From Bacteroidota bacterium (lineage in GTDB: Bacteria; Bacteroidota; Bacteroidia; B-17B0; Aurantibacillaceae): a stretch of 64,000 nt of DNA. Under the pieces are notes generated by a model that had not been told where the DNA came from, made no database searches, and worked only from the letters and a program-made list of their open reading frames with translations. Both the position numbers and the translations under genes were made by a program. The DNA is taken from the NCBI GenBank assembly GCA_013298715.1, contig JAAFIQ010000006.1, positions 1 to 64,000 on the forward strand. Direction: 5' to 3'. Shown in pieces: positions 17,174-26,163 of the stretch; the stretch's first letter is position 1, and each line of letters begins with the position of its first letter.

Positions 17174-20100
17174 CTAATAATCCAAATCGCCATAATCTAT
17201 TTTTTTACGTTGAATGGCAAGTATTAACGTGCACACCAAAACAAAAAACGGTACATACATCATTACTTTTGGTAAATCGTAATGTTTTAAAATTATTTCT
17301 GATTTGCGTTTTAAACGTTCGCTTATTAAGTACATGGCTGGCACTAATATTAAGGTTAAAAACGTAGCAAAGAATAAACCAAAAATCATAGTCCAACTTA
17401 GTGGTCCCCAAAACACAACATTATCTCCTCCAAAATAAATGTGTGGATTTCCTTCGCTGAACAATTTGGCGAAATCAATATTTAATCCAACTGCCAAAGG
17501 TATTAAGCCAAGTATTGCAGCAGTTGCGGTTAAGATAACTGGCGTCATACGTGTTCTACCACTTTCGATTGTTGCTTCCCACAAACTCATTCCACGCTTA
17601 TGCCTTAGCTCTTCAGCAAATTCAATTAATAAAATACCGTTCCGCACCACAATACCAGCAAGAGCTACAATACCAATACCAGTCATTACAATACTCATAT
17701 CCATTTTAAAAATTGCGGTGCCTAGTAAAACTCCAATAACACTTAAAATAATTTCGCTCAAAATAATAATTGGCTTTCCAACCGAATTAAATTGAAGCAC
17801 TAAAATCAGTAATATTAGTAGAATTGAATTACGCAATGCCCCAGCTAAAAAAGCACCTGTTTCTGCTTGCTCTTCTTGTTGCCCAGTAAACTTAACATCC
17901 ACGCCTTCTTCTGCACCAACAAAATCTGCTGCTGCTTTTTGTACTTCTGCTGTAACATTGTTTGGGTTAAATCCTTGTTTAACATCACTGGCTAAAGTAA
18001 TTACACGTTTGTTATTTCTGCGCTTAATTCCGCCATAAGTGTTTTCATAACGCACATCACAAAAGGCTGATAGAGGCACAGAACGTAATATACCGCCCAT
18101 ATTCATATCTCTAAACGTAATTTTTAAATTCCGAATGTCTTCAATATTTGTACGTTGGTTAAATTGGTAACGCAATTGAATTGGGTATTCATCATTCGCA
18201 TCTCTAAACTTACTAGGGTTATCAATTCCAAACACAGCTTTTCTTATTTCCATAGCCAATTGTGCAGTTGAAATACCCTCGGTGTTAGCGCGTTCTCTAT
18301 CAATATCAAAAACAATTTCTGGCTTGCTATCAACAAAATCGCTTTTATACTCAACAACACCAGGTACTGCTGCATCCTCTAAAAAGCGTTTTAATTTTTT
18401 TGAAGTTTTAATTAAATCTTCAAATTTATCGCCAGTAATTTCAATATTAATTGGTTTAGCAACTGGTGGTCCTGATTGTTCTTTGTTTGCATTAATTTCA
18501 ACACCAGGCATATCCCATTTCATATTTTGTAATTTGGTTAAAATAGGCATCGTGCTTTTTCCATGTCTATCGGCAAACTCCACAAAGTTTATGGCAATTT
18601 TACCACGGTTAGGGTAAGCACTTTGGTCTTCATCTTGCGGGTCGGTTACACCAACGGTAATATTTGTAATGATAGATGAAACCAAATCTGTATCATTTGC
18701 AATAACATCGTTCACGCGTTTTTCAATAATTTTCATTACCTCATTTGTTTTTAAAGGATCAGTTCCTTCGGGTAATTTCATGTAGACAAACACGTTGTTA
18801 GGGTCTCCTTCAGGAAAAAACACAACGTTAGGAGAACGTAAGTTGAATAAAATTAATGAGAAAACGAATAAGCCTAAGGTATAAACTAGCATCATACCAG
18901 GGCGTTTAAGTGCCCACGTTAAAAAACCGGCATATCTGTTTTGAAATTTAGGCCATGATTTTTTTTGAAAATTTTCTATCACCTTGTAGAGCCATAAGCG
19001 ATGAAGAATCATGAACACGCCTAAAAACAAAATAAAATTACCAAAGCCAAAATAACCTTTTGCATAACTTACCACCATTGCGAAGCCATATACAATGAGG
19101 CGCATAATGGCTTTACGATTTATTTTACCATAGTTTTTAAATTCTTCGTCGTGCGATTTCATAAAATCAACTGCAAAAACAGGATTAATGATATAAGCCA
19201 CAAACAACGATGCTAGTAAGGAAACGATTAATGTTATTGGTAAAAAGAACATAAACTTACCAATTACACCATCCCAAAACGCAAGCGGAATAAAGGGTGC
19301 AAGAGTTGTTAGGGTTCCGCTTAATACTGGTAAAAATACTTCGCCAGCAGCCATTTTAGCTGCTGTTTTAATATCTTTTTTTCCATTATCAAAAATCCGA
19401 TGCGTGTTTTCTATTACCACAATAGCATCATCTACAACAATACCAAGGGCAAGTAAAAATGCGAATAACACAATCATATTCATGGTAAAGCCTAAACTTG
19501 GCATAAATAAAAAGGCAATAAACATAGATAATGGTACTGATAAGGCCACAAACAAGGCATTGTTAACTCCCATAAAGAACATTAGAATAAACGTTACCAA
19601 AATAAAACCAATAATGATGGTGTTTATTAAATCATGCAAGGTAATTTTTGTTTTTACCGACTGATCAGCAGTAATATTAATTTTTATATTGCTCGGAAAT
19701 TCATTTTTTTCCATTGTCTCAACAATCTCATGAATTTTATCAGAGGCTTCAATCAAATTTTCTCCAGCACGTTTAATAACGTTTAATGTAATTACGTTGT
19801 TTCCGCCCAAGCGCGCAAAACTTTCTGCTTCCTTTACAGTATCTGCAACATGAGCAACATCCTTTAAATACATTTTAGCACCACTTTGTGAAATGATAAC
19901 TAGATTTTTAATTTCTTCTAACGTTTTAAACTCGTTTTTAATACTGATTAAACGTTTACTACCATCCATAGGTAAAACGCCACCACTAATAGATAAATTT
20001 TCTGATGCAATGGTACGCTCCAGATCTCCCATACCAAGGTTTGCAGCTTGCATTTTATACATATCTAAATTAATTTGTATTTCACGCTCTGGCGCACCAA

Positions 20101-20650
20101 CTAATTTTACTTCTGTAATTTCTTTTAATCCTTCAATTCTATCTTTTAAATTATCAGCATATCTTTTTAGCTTTTGCAAGTCCATATTACCTGCAATGTT
20201 TATGTACAAAATTGGTAACTCGCTAAATGCTAATTCTTTTATAAAGGGCTGGCGTGTTAAGCCAATTGGTAAATCGGTTTTAGCTTCGTCTACTTTATCT
20301 TTTAATAATTGACGAGCCTTATCAGGGCTAACATCTGTTTTAAATTCAACAACAACCAAACTTACATCTTGCATACTGGTTGATGTTAATTTTTTTACAC
20401 CAGCAATTGATTTTATTTTTTTCTCTAATGGTTTGGTTACCGTGTTTTCAATATTTTGTGGTGAGTTGCCTGCGTAAACGGTGCTCACAAAAAATTTAGG
20501 GACAACAATGTCTGGAAAACTTTCTTTAGGCAAACTATTATACGTCATTATACCTGCCAGGGTAATAATCACAGTAAAAATATAAATGGCGGTTTTATTA
20601 TCTATAGCCCAGCTACTGGGTTTAAATTCTTTAAATTTCTTTAAGTCCAT
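17174..20650 (-). CDS. RND-family efflux transporter, inner-membrane pump subunit
   Basis: The 1158-aa protein is a proton-driven RND pump of the AcrB/HAE1 type. It shows a first transmembrane helix after about residue 15, a porter domain with the VYAGNSPQNIENTVTKPLE segment, and the TM4 motif GIVVDDAIVVIEN whose two aspartates carry protons. A second periplasmic domain and a second helix block (GIVALAGIVVRNGILLIEF) follow. It is longer than AcrB (about 1050 aa), with extra sequence after the first helix bundle near 18950-19150 on the plus coordinates and a hydrophobic C-terminal tail. It is the last gene of the tetR-tolC-mfp-rnd operon, 7 bp after the adaptor gene. The substrate is unknown; drugs, bile-like lipids or metabolites are possible. 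Confidence 0.95.
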   Translation of the reverse strand: MDLKKFKEFKPSSWAIDNKTAIYIFTVIITLAGIMTYNSLPKESFPDIVVPKFFVSTVYAGNSPQNIENTVTKPLEKKIKSIAGVKKLTSTSMQDVSLVVVEFKTDVSPDKARQLLKDKVDEAKTDLPIGLTRQPFIKELAFSELPILYINIAGNMDLQKLKRYADNLKDRIEGLKEITEVKLVGAPEREIQINLDMYKMQAANLGMGDLERTIASENLSISGGVLPMDGSKRLISIKNEFKTLEEIKNLVIISQSGAKMYLKDVAHVADTVKEAESFARLGGNNVITLNVIKRAGENLIEASDKIHEIVETMEKNEFPSNIKINITADQSVKTKITLHDLINTIIIGFILVTFILMFFMGVNNALFVALSVPLSMFIAFLFMPSLGFTMNMIVLFAFLLALGIVVDDAIVVIENTHRIFDNGKKDIKTAAKMAAGEVFLPVLSGTLTTLAPFIPLAFWDGVIGKFMFFLPITLIVSLLASLFVAYIINPVFAVDFMKSHDEEFKNYGKINRKAIMRLIVYGFAMVVSYAKGYFGFGNFILFLGVFMILHRLWLYKVIENFQKKSWPKFQNRYAGFLTWALKRPGMMLVYTLGLFVFSLILFNLRSPNVVFFPEGDPNNVFVYMKLPEGTDPLKTNEVMKIIEKRVNDVIANDTDLVSSIITNITVGVTDPQDEDQSAYPNRGKIAINFVEFADRHGKSTMPILTKLQNMKWDMPGVEINANKEQSGPPVAKPINIEITGDKFEDLIKTSKKLKRFLEDAAVPGVVEYKSDFVDSKPEIVFDIDRERANTEGISTAQLAMEIRKAVFGIDNPSKFRDANDEYPIQLRYQFNQRTNIEDIRNLKITFRDMNMGGILRSVPLSAFCDVRYENTYGGIKRRNNKRVITLASDVKQGFNPNNVTAEVQKAAADFVGAEEGVDVKFTGQQEEQAETGAFLAGALRNSILLILLILVLQFNSVGKPIIILSEIILSVIGVLLGTAIFKMDMSIVMTGIGIVALAGIVVRNGILLIEFAEELRHKRGMSLWEATIESGRTRMTPVILTATAAILGLIPLAVGLNIDFAKLFSEGNPHIYFGGDNVVFWGPLSWTMIFGLFFATFLTLILVPAMYLISERLKRKSEIILKHYDLPKVMMYVPFFVLVCTLILAIQRKKIDYGDLDY

Positions 20651-20657
20651 AGTGTAC

Positions 20658-21785
20658 TTATTTAGTTGAATTAATTTTTAAAGCGTCACCTTCATTCACA
20701 CTTTCAAAGCCTTTAGCAATAATGTTATCCGATTCACTTAAGCCTGCAATAATTTCGGCATATCCATTATACTCGTTGCCTTTAGTAATTTCGCGTTTTG
20801 TGGCTTTGTTGTTTTCATTAACCAACACAAACGTTTTTCCTGTAAAATCTGATTGCACATATTTTACTGGCAACACAACAACTGGCTTAGGAGAAACGTA
20901 ATCGTTAATTTTAATTTGAGCTATTTGATTTGGGTGGTATTCTTTTTTATTATCTAAATTAATTTCAACGTTGAACGTACGCGTCATAGGATTGATAGAG
21001 CGTGCAGCAAAAGAAACTTTGGCATTTAACGAATCTTTTGAGTCAGGAAAAACGATTAACACATCATCGCCTTTGTGAATTTTGCTGATATAGCTTTCTG
21101 CCAAATCTGATTTTAATTTTAAATTATTAAAGTTGATGATTCGGATGGCAGGAATACCAGGGGCTGTAAGCTGACCTAATTTAATATCAACTGCATCAAT
21201 GGTTCCATCAATTGGTGAAATTATTTTTGTCATACGTAATTGCTCTTGTAAGGCTGTTATTTTTTTCTCCATACTTTCTTTGTTTGTTTTAGCGGCAAGA
21301 AACTGAACTTCTGTTCCAATTTTTTGATCCCATAATGCTTTTTGTTTTTCGTACAATTGATTTACTAAATCGGCATTAATTTGTAAATCGGCTAAACTTT
21401 GTTGAATAGAACGGGCATCTGTTTCAGCTAATACGGCACCTTTGCTCACATCTTGACCAGGGGCTACATTAATTTTAACTATAGTTCCAGGGATTTCGCT
21501 GGCAACACTTACACTTTGCTCAGCATCAACATGACCTTGAACATTAATATAGGTTTTAAAAATTTGTGTAGTTATTGGTTCAGTTTCAACCAAAGTTATT
21601 TTTTTGGCTGAATCGCCTTCGGCAGCTTTAATTTCTGCTTGTAATTTTGCTAATTCTGTTTTTAGCTCACCCTCTTTTTTAAGCAATTCTTCAAGTTTAG
21701 TTGGTGCTTTGCCTCCGCAGGCAGTAAATATTAATGCGGCAATTGTAAATTGAAATATATTTTTCATTGTTATGTTATTTTTCAT
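20658..21785 (-). CDS. RND periplasmic adaptor (membrane fusion protein), lipoprotein
   Basis: The 375-aa protein links the RND pump to TolC. It has a lipoprotein signal with the lipobox FTACGG (Cys about residue 22). An ATG six codons in (21767) is an alternative start closer to the hydrophobic core. A coiled coil (KLEELLKKEGELKTELAKLQ) follows directly after the lipid anchor, ahead of the lipoyl/barrel-sandwich halves (VASEIPGTIVKINVAPGQDVSKG and IISPIDGTIDAVDIKLGQ), a hairpin helix pair between them, and a beta-barrel domain. The early coiled coil just after the Cys is slightly unusual. It sits between tolC and rnd with 17- and 7-bp spacers. Confidence 0.93.
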   Translation of the reverse strand: MKNNITMKNIFQFTIAALIFTACGGKAPTKLEELLKKEGELKTELAKLQAEIKAAEGDSAKKITLVETEPITTQIFKTYINVQGHVDAEQSVSVASEIPGTIVKINVAPGQDVSKGAVLAETDARSIQQSLADLQINADLVNQLYEKQKALWDQKIGTEVQFLAAKTNKESMEKKITALQEQLRMTKIISPIDGTIDAVDIKLGQLTAPGIPAIRIINFNNLKLKSDLAESYISKIHKGDDVLIVFPDSKDSLNAKVSFAARSINPMTRTFNVEINLDNKKEYHPNQIAQIKINDYVSPKPVVVLPVKYVQSDFTGKTFVLVNENNKATKREITKGNEYNGYAEIIAGLSESDNIIAKGFESVNEGDALKINSTK

Positions 21786-21802
21786 ATCGTAAAATTGTTT
21801 AA

Positions 21803-23164
21803 TTATTTGCTTAGTTGTCCGTTTGCTTTTAGGTAATCTGTTTTAGAAATTAACGCATCGTATAAGGCGTTGTAGTAATTTGTTTCTGCTTCGCGCATAG
21901 ATGTTTGCGCATTTATAATTTCTAAATTGCTGCCTACACCTTGTTGAAATTTTTTCTCTGTAACTTCAAACACATGTTTAGCAAGTTCCATATTCTTCTT
22001 ATTTGCGTTAAGTGTTTTTAAAGCATTGTTATAAGTAATAGCGGCAGAACTACTTTCTAACTGAGATACTAATTCTAATTGACGCAGCGTGTTGGTGTTT
22101 TTTGTAACATTTAATTTTGCTTGTTGAATTTTGTTATGGCGTTGGAAGCCATCAAAAATAGTAGCATTAACCGTTACACCAATTAAGGCGATTGGGAACC
22201 ATTTTTTTTCAGGTTTATTTTTATCATTTTCAAAAATATTCGCTTCTGGTCGATTAGTTGAAAATTGATAAGCTCCATAAGCTGCAACGGTTGGTAAGTA
22301 GCCCCATTTTAAACGTTTTACATCAATTTTGAGTAAGTTTTCTTGTGCCTTTAGCAATTGGTAATCGCTACGTTTTGCAAAATCACCTGAATTAATAGAT
22401 AAATCACCACTCAAATCTTTTTGCATATCTAGGCTATCGGCCAAACTAATATCATCAAACACTTTATAGCCCATTTGAAATTTTAATAAGTTTTCGCCTA
22501 ATTTTAGTAGTTGAACAACTTTTTCGCGTTCCACAATTAAATTATTATTAGCAACTTCAAGGCGTTCTACATCTATTAATTCAACCAAACCTTGTTTGTT
22601 GTAGGCGCGTAATTCAGTTAATGATTTATCAAGCCTAACTAAATTGGCATCTAATAATTTTAAGCGCTCTTTATTAACCAACACACCATAGTAGGCTTTT
22701 GTAACCTGCGCTACAACTTCAGATGTGCCTCGGTTTGCGCTAATTTTAGATAGGGCCTCAAACTCTTTTGCTGCTTTTAATCCAAAAATATAATCGGCAC
22801 TGAATAACAATTGTGAAGCGCTAAAACCTGCAGTTGCATTGTATTTTAAACCAAAAGCAAAATTGGTATAACTTCCAACCGGTATCATACCGCCACCAAA
22901 ATTAGCCTGATCAATAATACTTTGAGGTATTTTAAAATAATCTTTAAAATCAAAACTGCCAGTAATTTGCGGGAGGCCAAGTCCAGCTATTTCTTTGCGC
23001 TTGTATTCTGCCAGTTTTAAATCGATGTTTGAATTTTGCTCACTTGGCGAATTTTTTAGAGCATAGTCTACCGCCTGTTTTAGTGTAAACGCTTGGTTTT
23101 GTTGTTGCCCATTTGTTTTACCAAACAGAATTAAAAGCAAAAGCGTGTTCTTTAGGTATTTCAT
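21803..23164 (-). CDS. TolC-family outer-membrane efflux channel
   Basis: The 453-aa protein has a signal peptide (to about residue 19, FGKTNGQ) and the duplicated TolC/OEP helical hairpin pattern, with long amphipathic helices and the repeated motif of aligned coils (LKQAVDYALKNSPS at the start, NYYNALYDALISKTDYLKANGQL at the end). It forms the outer-membrane exit duct of the tripartite pump encoded downstream. It lacks a lipobox. It lies 46 bp after the TetR regulator, consistent with one operon controlled from the tetR promoter. Confidence 0.92.
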   Translation of the reverse strand: MKYLKNTLLLLILFGKTNGQQQNQAFTLKQAVDYALKNSPSEQNSNIDLKLAEYKRKEIAGLGLPQITGSFDFKDYFKIPQSIIDQANFGGGMIPVGSYTNFAFGLKYNATAGFSASQLLFSADYIFGLKAAKEFEALSKISANRGTSEVVAQVTKAYYGVLVNKERLKLLDANLVRLDKSLTELRAYNKQGLVELIDVERLEVANNNLIVEREKVVQLLKLGENLLKFQMGYKVFDDISLADSLDMQKDLSGDLSINSGDFAKRSDYQLLKAQENLLKIDVKRLKWGYLPTVAAYGAYQFSTNRPEANIFENDKNKPEKKWFPIALIGVTVNATIFDGFQRHNKIQQAKLNVTKNTNTLRQLELVSQLESSSAAITYNNALKTLNANKKNMELAKHVFEVTEKKFQQGVGSNLEIINAQTSMREAETNYYNALYDALISKTDYLKANGQLSK

Positions 23165-23210
23165 AATGTTGTTTTGTTACTTTTTTTCAACCGTGATTTG
23201 TAATAATTGT

Positions 23211-23822
23211 TTAATCTTCCTCTATGTTTTTGTATTTGTTAATTAGTTTATGACCTTTTAAAGTGCAAACGCCATATAAAAAGTGCTCCGTTAAGGCAAT
23301 TTGAACTTCGGCGATATTAAATTGATCGTGTGGAAAAATTTCGCCTTTCATACCTAAATCTACAAGCTCTACTCTTAATTTTGAAAGCAGTTTTATATCG
23401 ATGTCTTTTCTTATGTATCCTTCTGATTGGCCTTTGGTTAAAGAAGTTTCGACCATTTTTAAAATAAAACAATTTTTAAAGTCGTCAAATTGTTTCCATG
23501 TTTCTGGATAAAATTTTTGTAGCTCATAAAAAATAATTGGGTTAATTTTATCAAGCATATCGCGCATTTCATCCATCACTTTAAACACTTCTTCAATAAT
23601 ATTTTTTGAGTTTTCGTGCGCGGCTCTAATTCTGCACTTATCATCTTCCATTGTTAGCATCATCAGTGAGTGCACCAACTCGTCCTTGTCTTTGTAAAAT
23701 TGGTAAATTGTTTTTTTGCTAATCCCTTGGTGGCGGGCAATTTCATCCATAGTAATGTTTTTTATACCGTACTTGAAAAATTGTTCTTGAGCACCACGAA
23801 GTATTTTTTCTTTAGAGTCCAT
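23211..23822 (-). CDS. TetR/AcrR-family transcriptional regulator of the efflux operon
   Basis: The protein has an N-terminal helix-turn-helix (KILRGAQEQFFKYGIKNITMDEIARHQGISKKTIYQFYKDKDELV, residues about 5-50), typical of TetR repressors, and a C-terminal helical ligand-binding domain. I start it at the ATG 23822 (MDSKEK), giving 203 aa, because the upstream candidate at 23840 falls inside the predicted -7 promoter element. It is the first gene of tetR-tolC-mfp-rnd, and a palindrome overlaps its own promoter, so ligand-relieved autorepression of the whole pump operon is likely. Confidence 0.92.
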   Translation of the reverse strand: MDSKEKILRGAQEQFFKYGIKNITMDEIARHQGISKKTIYQFYKDKDELVHSLMMLTMEDDKCRIRAAHENSKNIIEEVFKVMDEMRDMLDKINPIIFYELQKFYPETWKQFDDFKNCFILKMVETSLTKGQSEGYIRKDIDIKLLSKLRVELVDLGMKGEIFPHDQFNIAEVQIALTEHFLYGVCTLKGHKLINKYKNIEED

Positions 23823-23837
23823 TTTAAAATTCGGGCA

Positions 23838-23868
23838 CAAAACTAAGGAAACTTTTTTCGTCTTGCAA
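23838..23868 (-). promoter_or_regulatory. Promoter of the tetR-efflux operon
   Basis: On the minus strand, TAGTTTTG (23845-23838) is an exact match to the Bacteroidota -7 element TAnnTTTG, with a TTG-containing -33 region near 23868-23865 after about 19 bp. Transcription would begin around 23832, ten bases before the tetR ATG chosen here. Confidence 0.55.
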
Positions 23869-23874
23869 GTTTCC
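23847..23874. promoter_or_regulatory. Candidate TetR operator
   Basis: GGAAACTT (23847-23854) and AAGTTTCC (23867-23874) form a perfect 8-bp inverted repeat with a 12-bp spacer. It lies directly upstream of and partly across the tetR promoter. The 28-bp span fits a TetR-family dimer or pair of dimers, and binding would block the -33/-7 spacer. The repeat is exact, and no similar palindrome was noticed elsewhere in the region. It also lies 40 bp before the divergent peptidase gene, so that gene could be affected too. Confidence 0.6.
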
Positions 23875-23914
23875 GAACAAAAAAATTAATTTTTTTTGCA
23901 TCTTTACCAAAACA

Positions 23915-24784
23915 ATGGACAAAAAAGTAAGTTTATGGCAGAGATTACAAAGGTGGCTTAGAAATAAGTACCGCTTTGTAATTTTAAGTGATACTTCCTT
24001 TGGCGAAAAATTCTCACTAAAACTCACGCCTTATGGCATTTTGATTGCCGTTTCAGCAATAACCATTGTAATGACTACTTTGGTGATAAGTTTAATTGCG
24101 TTTACTCCTTTGCGAGAATACATACCTGGCTATGGCAACATTACTGAAAGAAAATTAATTGTGAATTTGGGTAATAAGGCCGACTCGTTAGAACAAATTG
24201 TTGAAAGCCGAGACGATTACATGAATAATGTTTTGAATGTTTTGAATGGAAAAGTAGAAGGAAAAACAGAAAAGCCAAAAAAAGATACTACTGGTAAGTA
24301 TAAAAACACCAATATTGACCCAACAAAAATTGATTTGGAGTTTAGAAAAGGCTACGAAGAAAATCAACAAACAAACAACATTGCAATTTCGAACAGTAAA
24401 TTAAAAGGCATTAGCGATTTGGTTTTTTTTACACCCATAAAAGGTATGGTAATTGAATCTTACAACGCAGAGAATGATCATTTAGGAGTGGATATAGTTG
24501 CAAAAGAAAATGAAATAGCAAAATCGGTGTTAGATGGAACGGTTATTTATACAGGCTTTTCAACCAAGGATGGCTATGTGATACACGTGCAACATTCAAA
24601 TAATTTAACCAGTATTTATAAGCACAACGCCGATATTTTAAAAAAAGTAGGCAATAAAGTAAAAGCTGGCGAAGCTTTATGTATTATAGGAAACACAGGT
24701 GCGCTAAGCAAAGGGCCACACTTACATTTTGAGTTGTGGTATAATGGAATACCGATAAATCCGCAAGAGGTGATTGGGTTTTAG
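23915..24784 (+). CDS. M23-family peptidoglycan endopeptidase, membrane-anchored
   Basis: The 289-aa protein has a basic N-terminus, one membrane helix (about residues 41-62) and a periplasmic LytM/M23 domain at the C-terminus. The zinc ligands are visible: His189 and Asp193 in HLGVDIV, and HLH at 269-271 with the usual GPHLHFELW context. Such enzymes cut stem-peptide cross-links during wall growth. It is divergently transcribed from tetR, but this gene pair is probably just neighbouring. No LysM is present. The domain is complete, so activity is expected; the region between helix and domain is a short charged linker. Confidence 0.93.
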   Translation: MDKKVSLWQRLQRWLRNKYRFVILSDTSFGEKFSLKLTPYGILIAVSAITIVMTTLVISLIAFTPLREYIPGYGNITERKLIVNLGNKADSLEQIVESRDDYMNNVLNVLNGKVEGKTEKPKKDTTGKYKNTNIDPTKIDLEFRKGYEENQQTNNIAISNSKLKGISDLVFFTPIKGMVIESYNAENDHLGVDIVAKENEIAKSVLDGTVIYTGFSTKDGYVIHVQHSNNLTSIYKHNADILKKVGNKVKAGEALCIIGNTGALSKGPHLHFELWYNGIPINPQEVIGF

Positions 24785-24872
24785 GGAATTTAAAAGGTTG
24801 TTTTAAAATTAAAACTCAAGGAGTACTTCAATTCAGAATCTTATCAAAAAAAACCTATTGTATCATTAAACC

Positions 24873-24903
24873 TTTGAAGTTTAAAAGATTTGAAGTAACT
24901 TTG
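24873..24903 (+). promoter_or_regulatory. Promoter upstream of the second toxin-antitoxin pair
   Basis: TTTG (24873-24876) and TAACTTTG (24896-24903) match the Bacteroidota -33 and -7 boxes exactly, separated by 19 bp. Transcription would start near 24910, leaving a leader of about 100 bases before the antitoxin gene at 25012. Confidence 0.6.
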
Positions 24904-25011
24904 GTTTTAAAGAAACAATTTACACGACATACATGTTTATTTGAAAATCTCATAAAAATGTTTCGATTTTTGTAAACTAAGCAAATTAAAAAATGACTTA
25001 AAACTGGCGCA

Positions 25012-25224
25012 ATGCAATTATTATTAAATATTAAAGATAAATCGAAAGCTACTTTACTAATGGAGTTTTTAAGAAGTTTAAATTATGTAACCAGTATTGA
25101 AGAAGTTGAATTGGATGAGATACCTGAAGCGCATAAAAAATTAGTGAGAGATAGGATTAAAAAAAGTAAAGAAAGTACCTTATTAGATTGGGATAGCGTT
25201 AAAAACGATTTTAATGGCATTTAA
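25012..25224 (+). CDS. Small antitoxin-like protein
   Basis: The 70-aa protein lies directly before and overlaps by 11 bp a ParE/RelE-type toxin, so it is probably its antitoxin. The first half (MQLLLNIKDKSKATLLMEFLRSLNYV) could form a small DNA-binding or dimer fold, and the tail ends LDWDSVKNDFNGI, a pattern frequent in Bacteroidota antitoxins, where the LDWDxVxxxF end contacts the toxin. The family is not named with certainty. An 11-bp overlap implies coupled translation. Confidence 0.75.
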   Translation: MQLLLNIKDKSKATLLMEFLRSLNYVTSIEEVELDEIPEAHKKLVRDRIKKSKESTLLDWDSVKNDFNGI

Positions 25225-25516
25225 GTTAAAGCTGGAACCGCTTGCTAAGTTTGATATACAGCAAGAAATTAACTATTATAATAGTAAACAAAAAGGTTTA
25301 GGAAAGCGTTTTTATGATGAAGTTAAGGCAGCTTTTGCTGTCATTAAGAAAAATCCGTTTTTTCAGGTACGTTATGATAATATAATTTGTTTGCCTTTAA
25401 AAGTTTTTCCAGCAATGGTACATTTTACAATTAATGAAAAAACCAACACCGGTATTATTAGAGCAGTTGTAAACACGCATAGAGATCCTGATAAAAACTG
25501 GGTAAAAGAAGAATAA
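25214..25516 (+). CDS. ParE/RelE-type toxin
   Basis: The 100-aa protein has the ParE/RelE superfamily layout: KLEPLAKFDIQQEINYYNSKQKGLGKRFYDEV helices, then strands with VRYDNIICLPLKVFPAMVHFTIN, and a terminal region with VNTHRDPDKNW. This subtype (type II, ParE-like) often poisons gyrase or cleaves mRNA, and the target cannot be told here. Its start is within the antitoxin gene. It is convergent with the following lipoprotein gene (18 bp apart). It is distinct in sequence from the RelE-type toxin at 16360, so this is a separate system and not a duplicate. Confidence 0.85.
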   Translation: MAFKLKLEPLAKFDIQQEINYYNSKQKGLGKRFYDEVKAAFAVIKKNPFFQVRYDNIICLPLKVFPAMVHFTINEKTNTGIIRAVVNTHRDPDKNWVKEE

Positions 25517-25534
25517 GGATTTTTGAAATCAATC

Positions 25535-26089
25535 TTATTTCTTTTGACGGGTTGTATATTTTTTTTTGTAAGTAATTCCTACTGCCAAATTTACAACATC
25601 GTAAGTTGTAGGAATTTTTTCGTAAGAGTTGTTTTTAGAATCATGCACTACTGAGTATGGTAGTTTACCATTTTTATCTACGATTTTAGAATAAAGAATA
25701 CACTCAAAATACTTGCCAGTGGGAATGAAATATACCTGAGTGATAACAAGTCTGAATTCAACAAATGTGATTATAACTCCATCAAGGTTATTTCGCTTGC
25801 AAATGTCTATTACCTTTAGAGAATCGGGCTTATCGTAACTTAAATTTTGATTTAGGAGCTTGGTTTGTTTTGATAAAAATCGATTAGAATATTTTATAGC
25901 AGAAGCATTAAAATTTGAATCTAGTTTTGGAAAAATGGTATCAATCTTAGGGCTTCTTTTATTTGGATTAGCAACACCAAGTAGTGCCAGCTCAGTATTA
26001 TTTTTTGAATCGTAAAGTAATTTTGTAGTTTCGCAGGAAGTGATGAGTAAACAAGAAATTATTAATATAACTAATTTGATTTTATTCAT
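25535..26089 (-). CDS. Lipoprotein of unknown function
   Basis: Starting at ATG 26089 the protein is 184 aa and begins with a lipoprotein signal MNKIKLVILIISCLLITSC, lipobox LITSC with Cys at residue 19. The longer frame beginning at 26158 would push the signal sequence inwards, so 26089 is preferred. The mature part has no motif I recognise. It contains a strand-helix segment with LKVIDICKRNNLDGVIITFVEFRLVITQVYF, faintly reminiscent of CsgG/YajG-type periplasmic folds, which is only an impression. Probably anchored in the outer or inner membrane facing the periplasm. Confidence 0.65.
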   Translation of the reverse strand: MNKIKLVILIISCLLITSCETTKLLYDSKNNTELALLGVANPNKRSPKIDTIFPKLDSNFNASAIKYSNRFLSKQTKLLNQNLSYDKPDSLKVIDICKRNNLDGVIITFVEFRLVITQVYFIPTGKYFECILYSKIVDKNGKLPYSVVHDSKNNSYEKIPTTYDVVNLAVGITYKKKYTTRQKK

Positions 26090-26163
26090 GAAATAATTTC
26101 CAATTTGCAACATATTAATTTCTTCAAATTTATTCAAACATAATCTAACCCAAATCAATTCCC

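Noticed and set aside
23823-23840. Earlier tetR start at 23840
   Set aside because: It falls inside the -7 box of the tetR promoter, so the mRNA would not contain it.
24785-25011. Small RNA or gene in the gap after the M23 peptidase
   Set aside because: Apart from the promoter at 24873-24903 no protein frame, hairpin with T-run or family-like RNA was seen.
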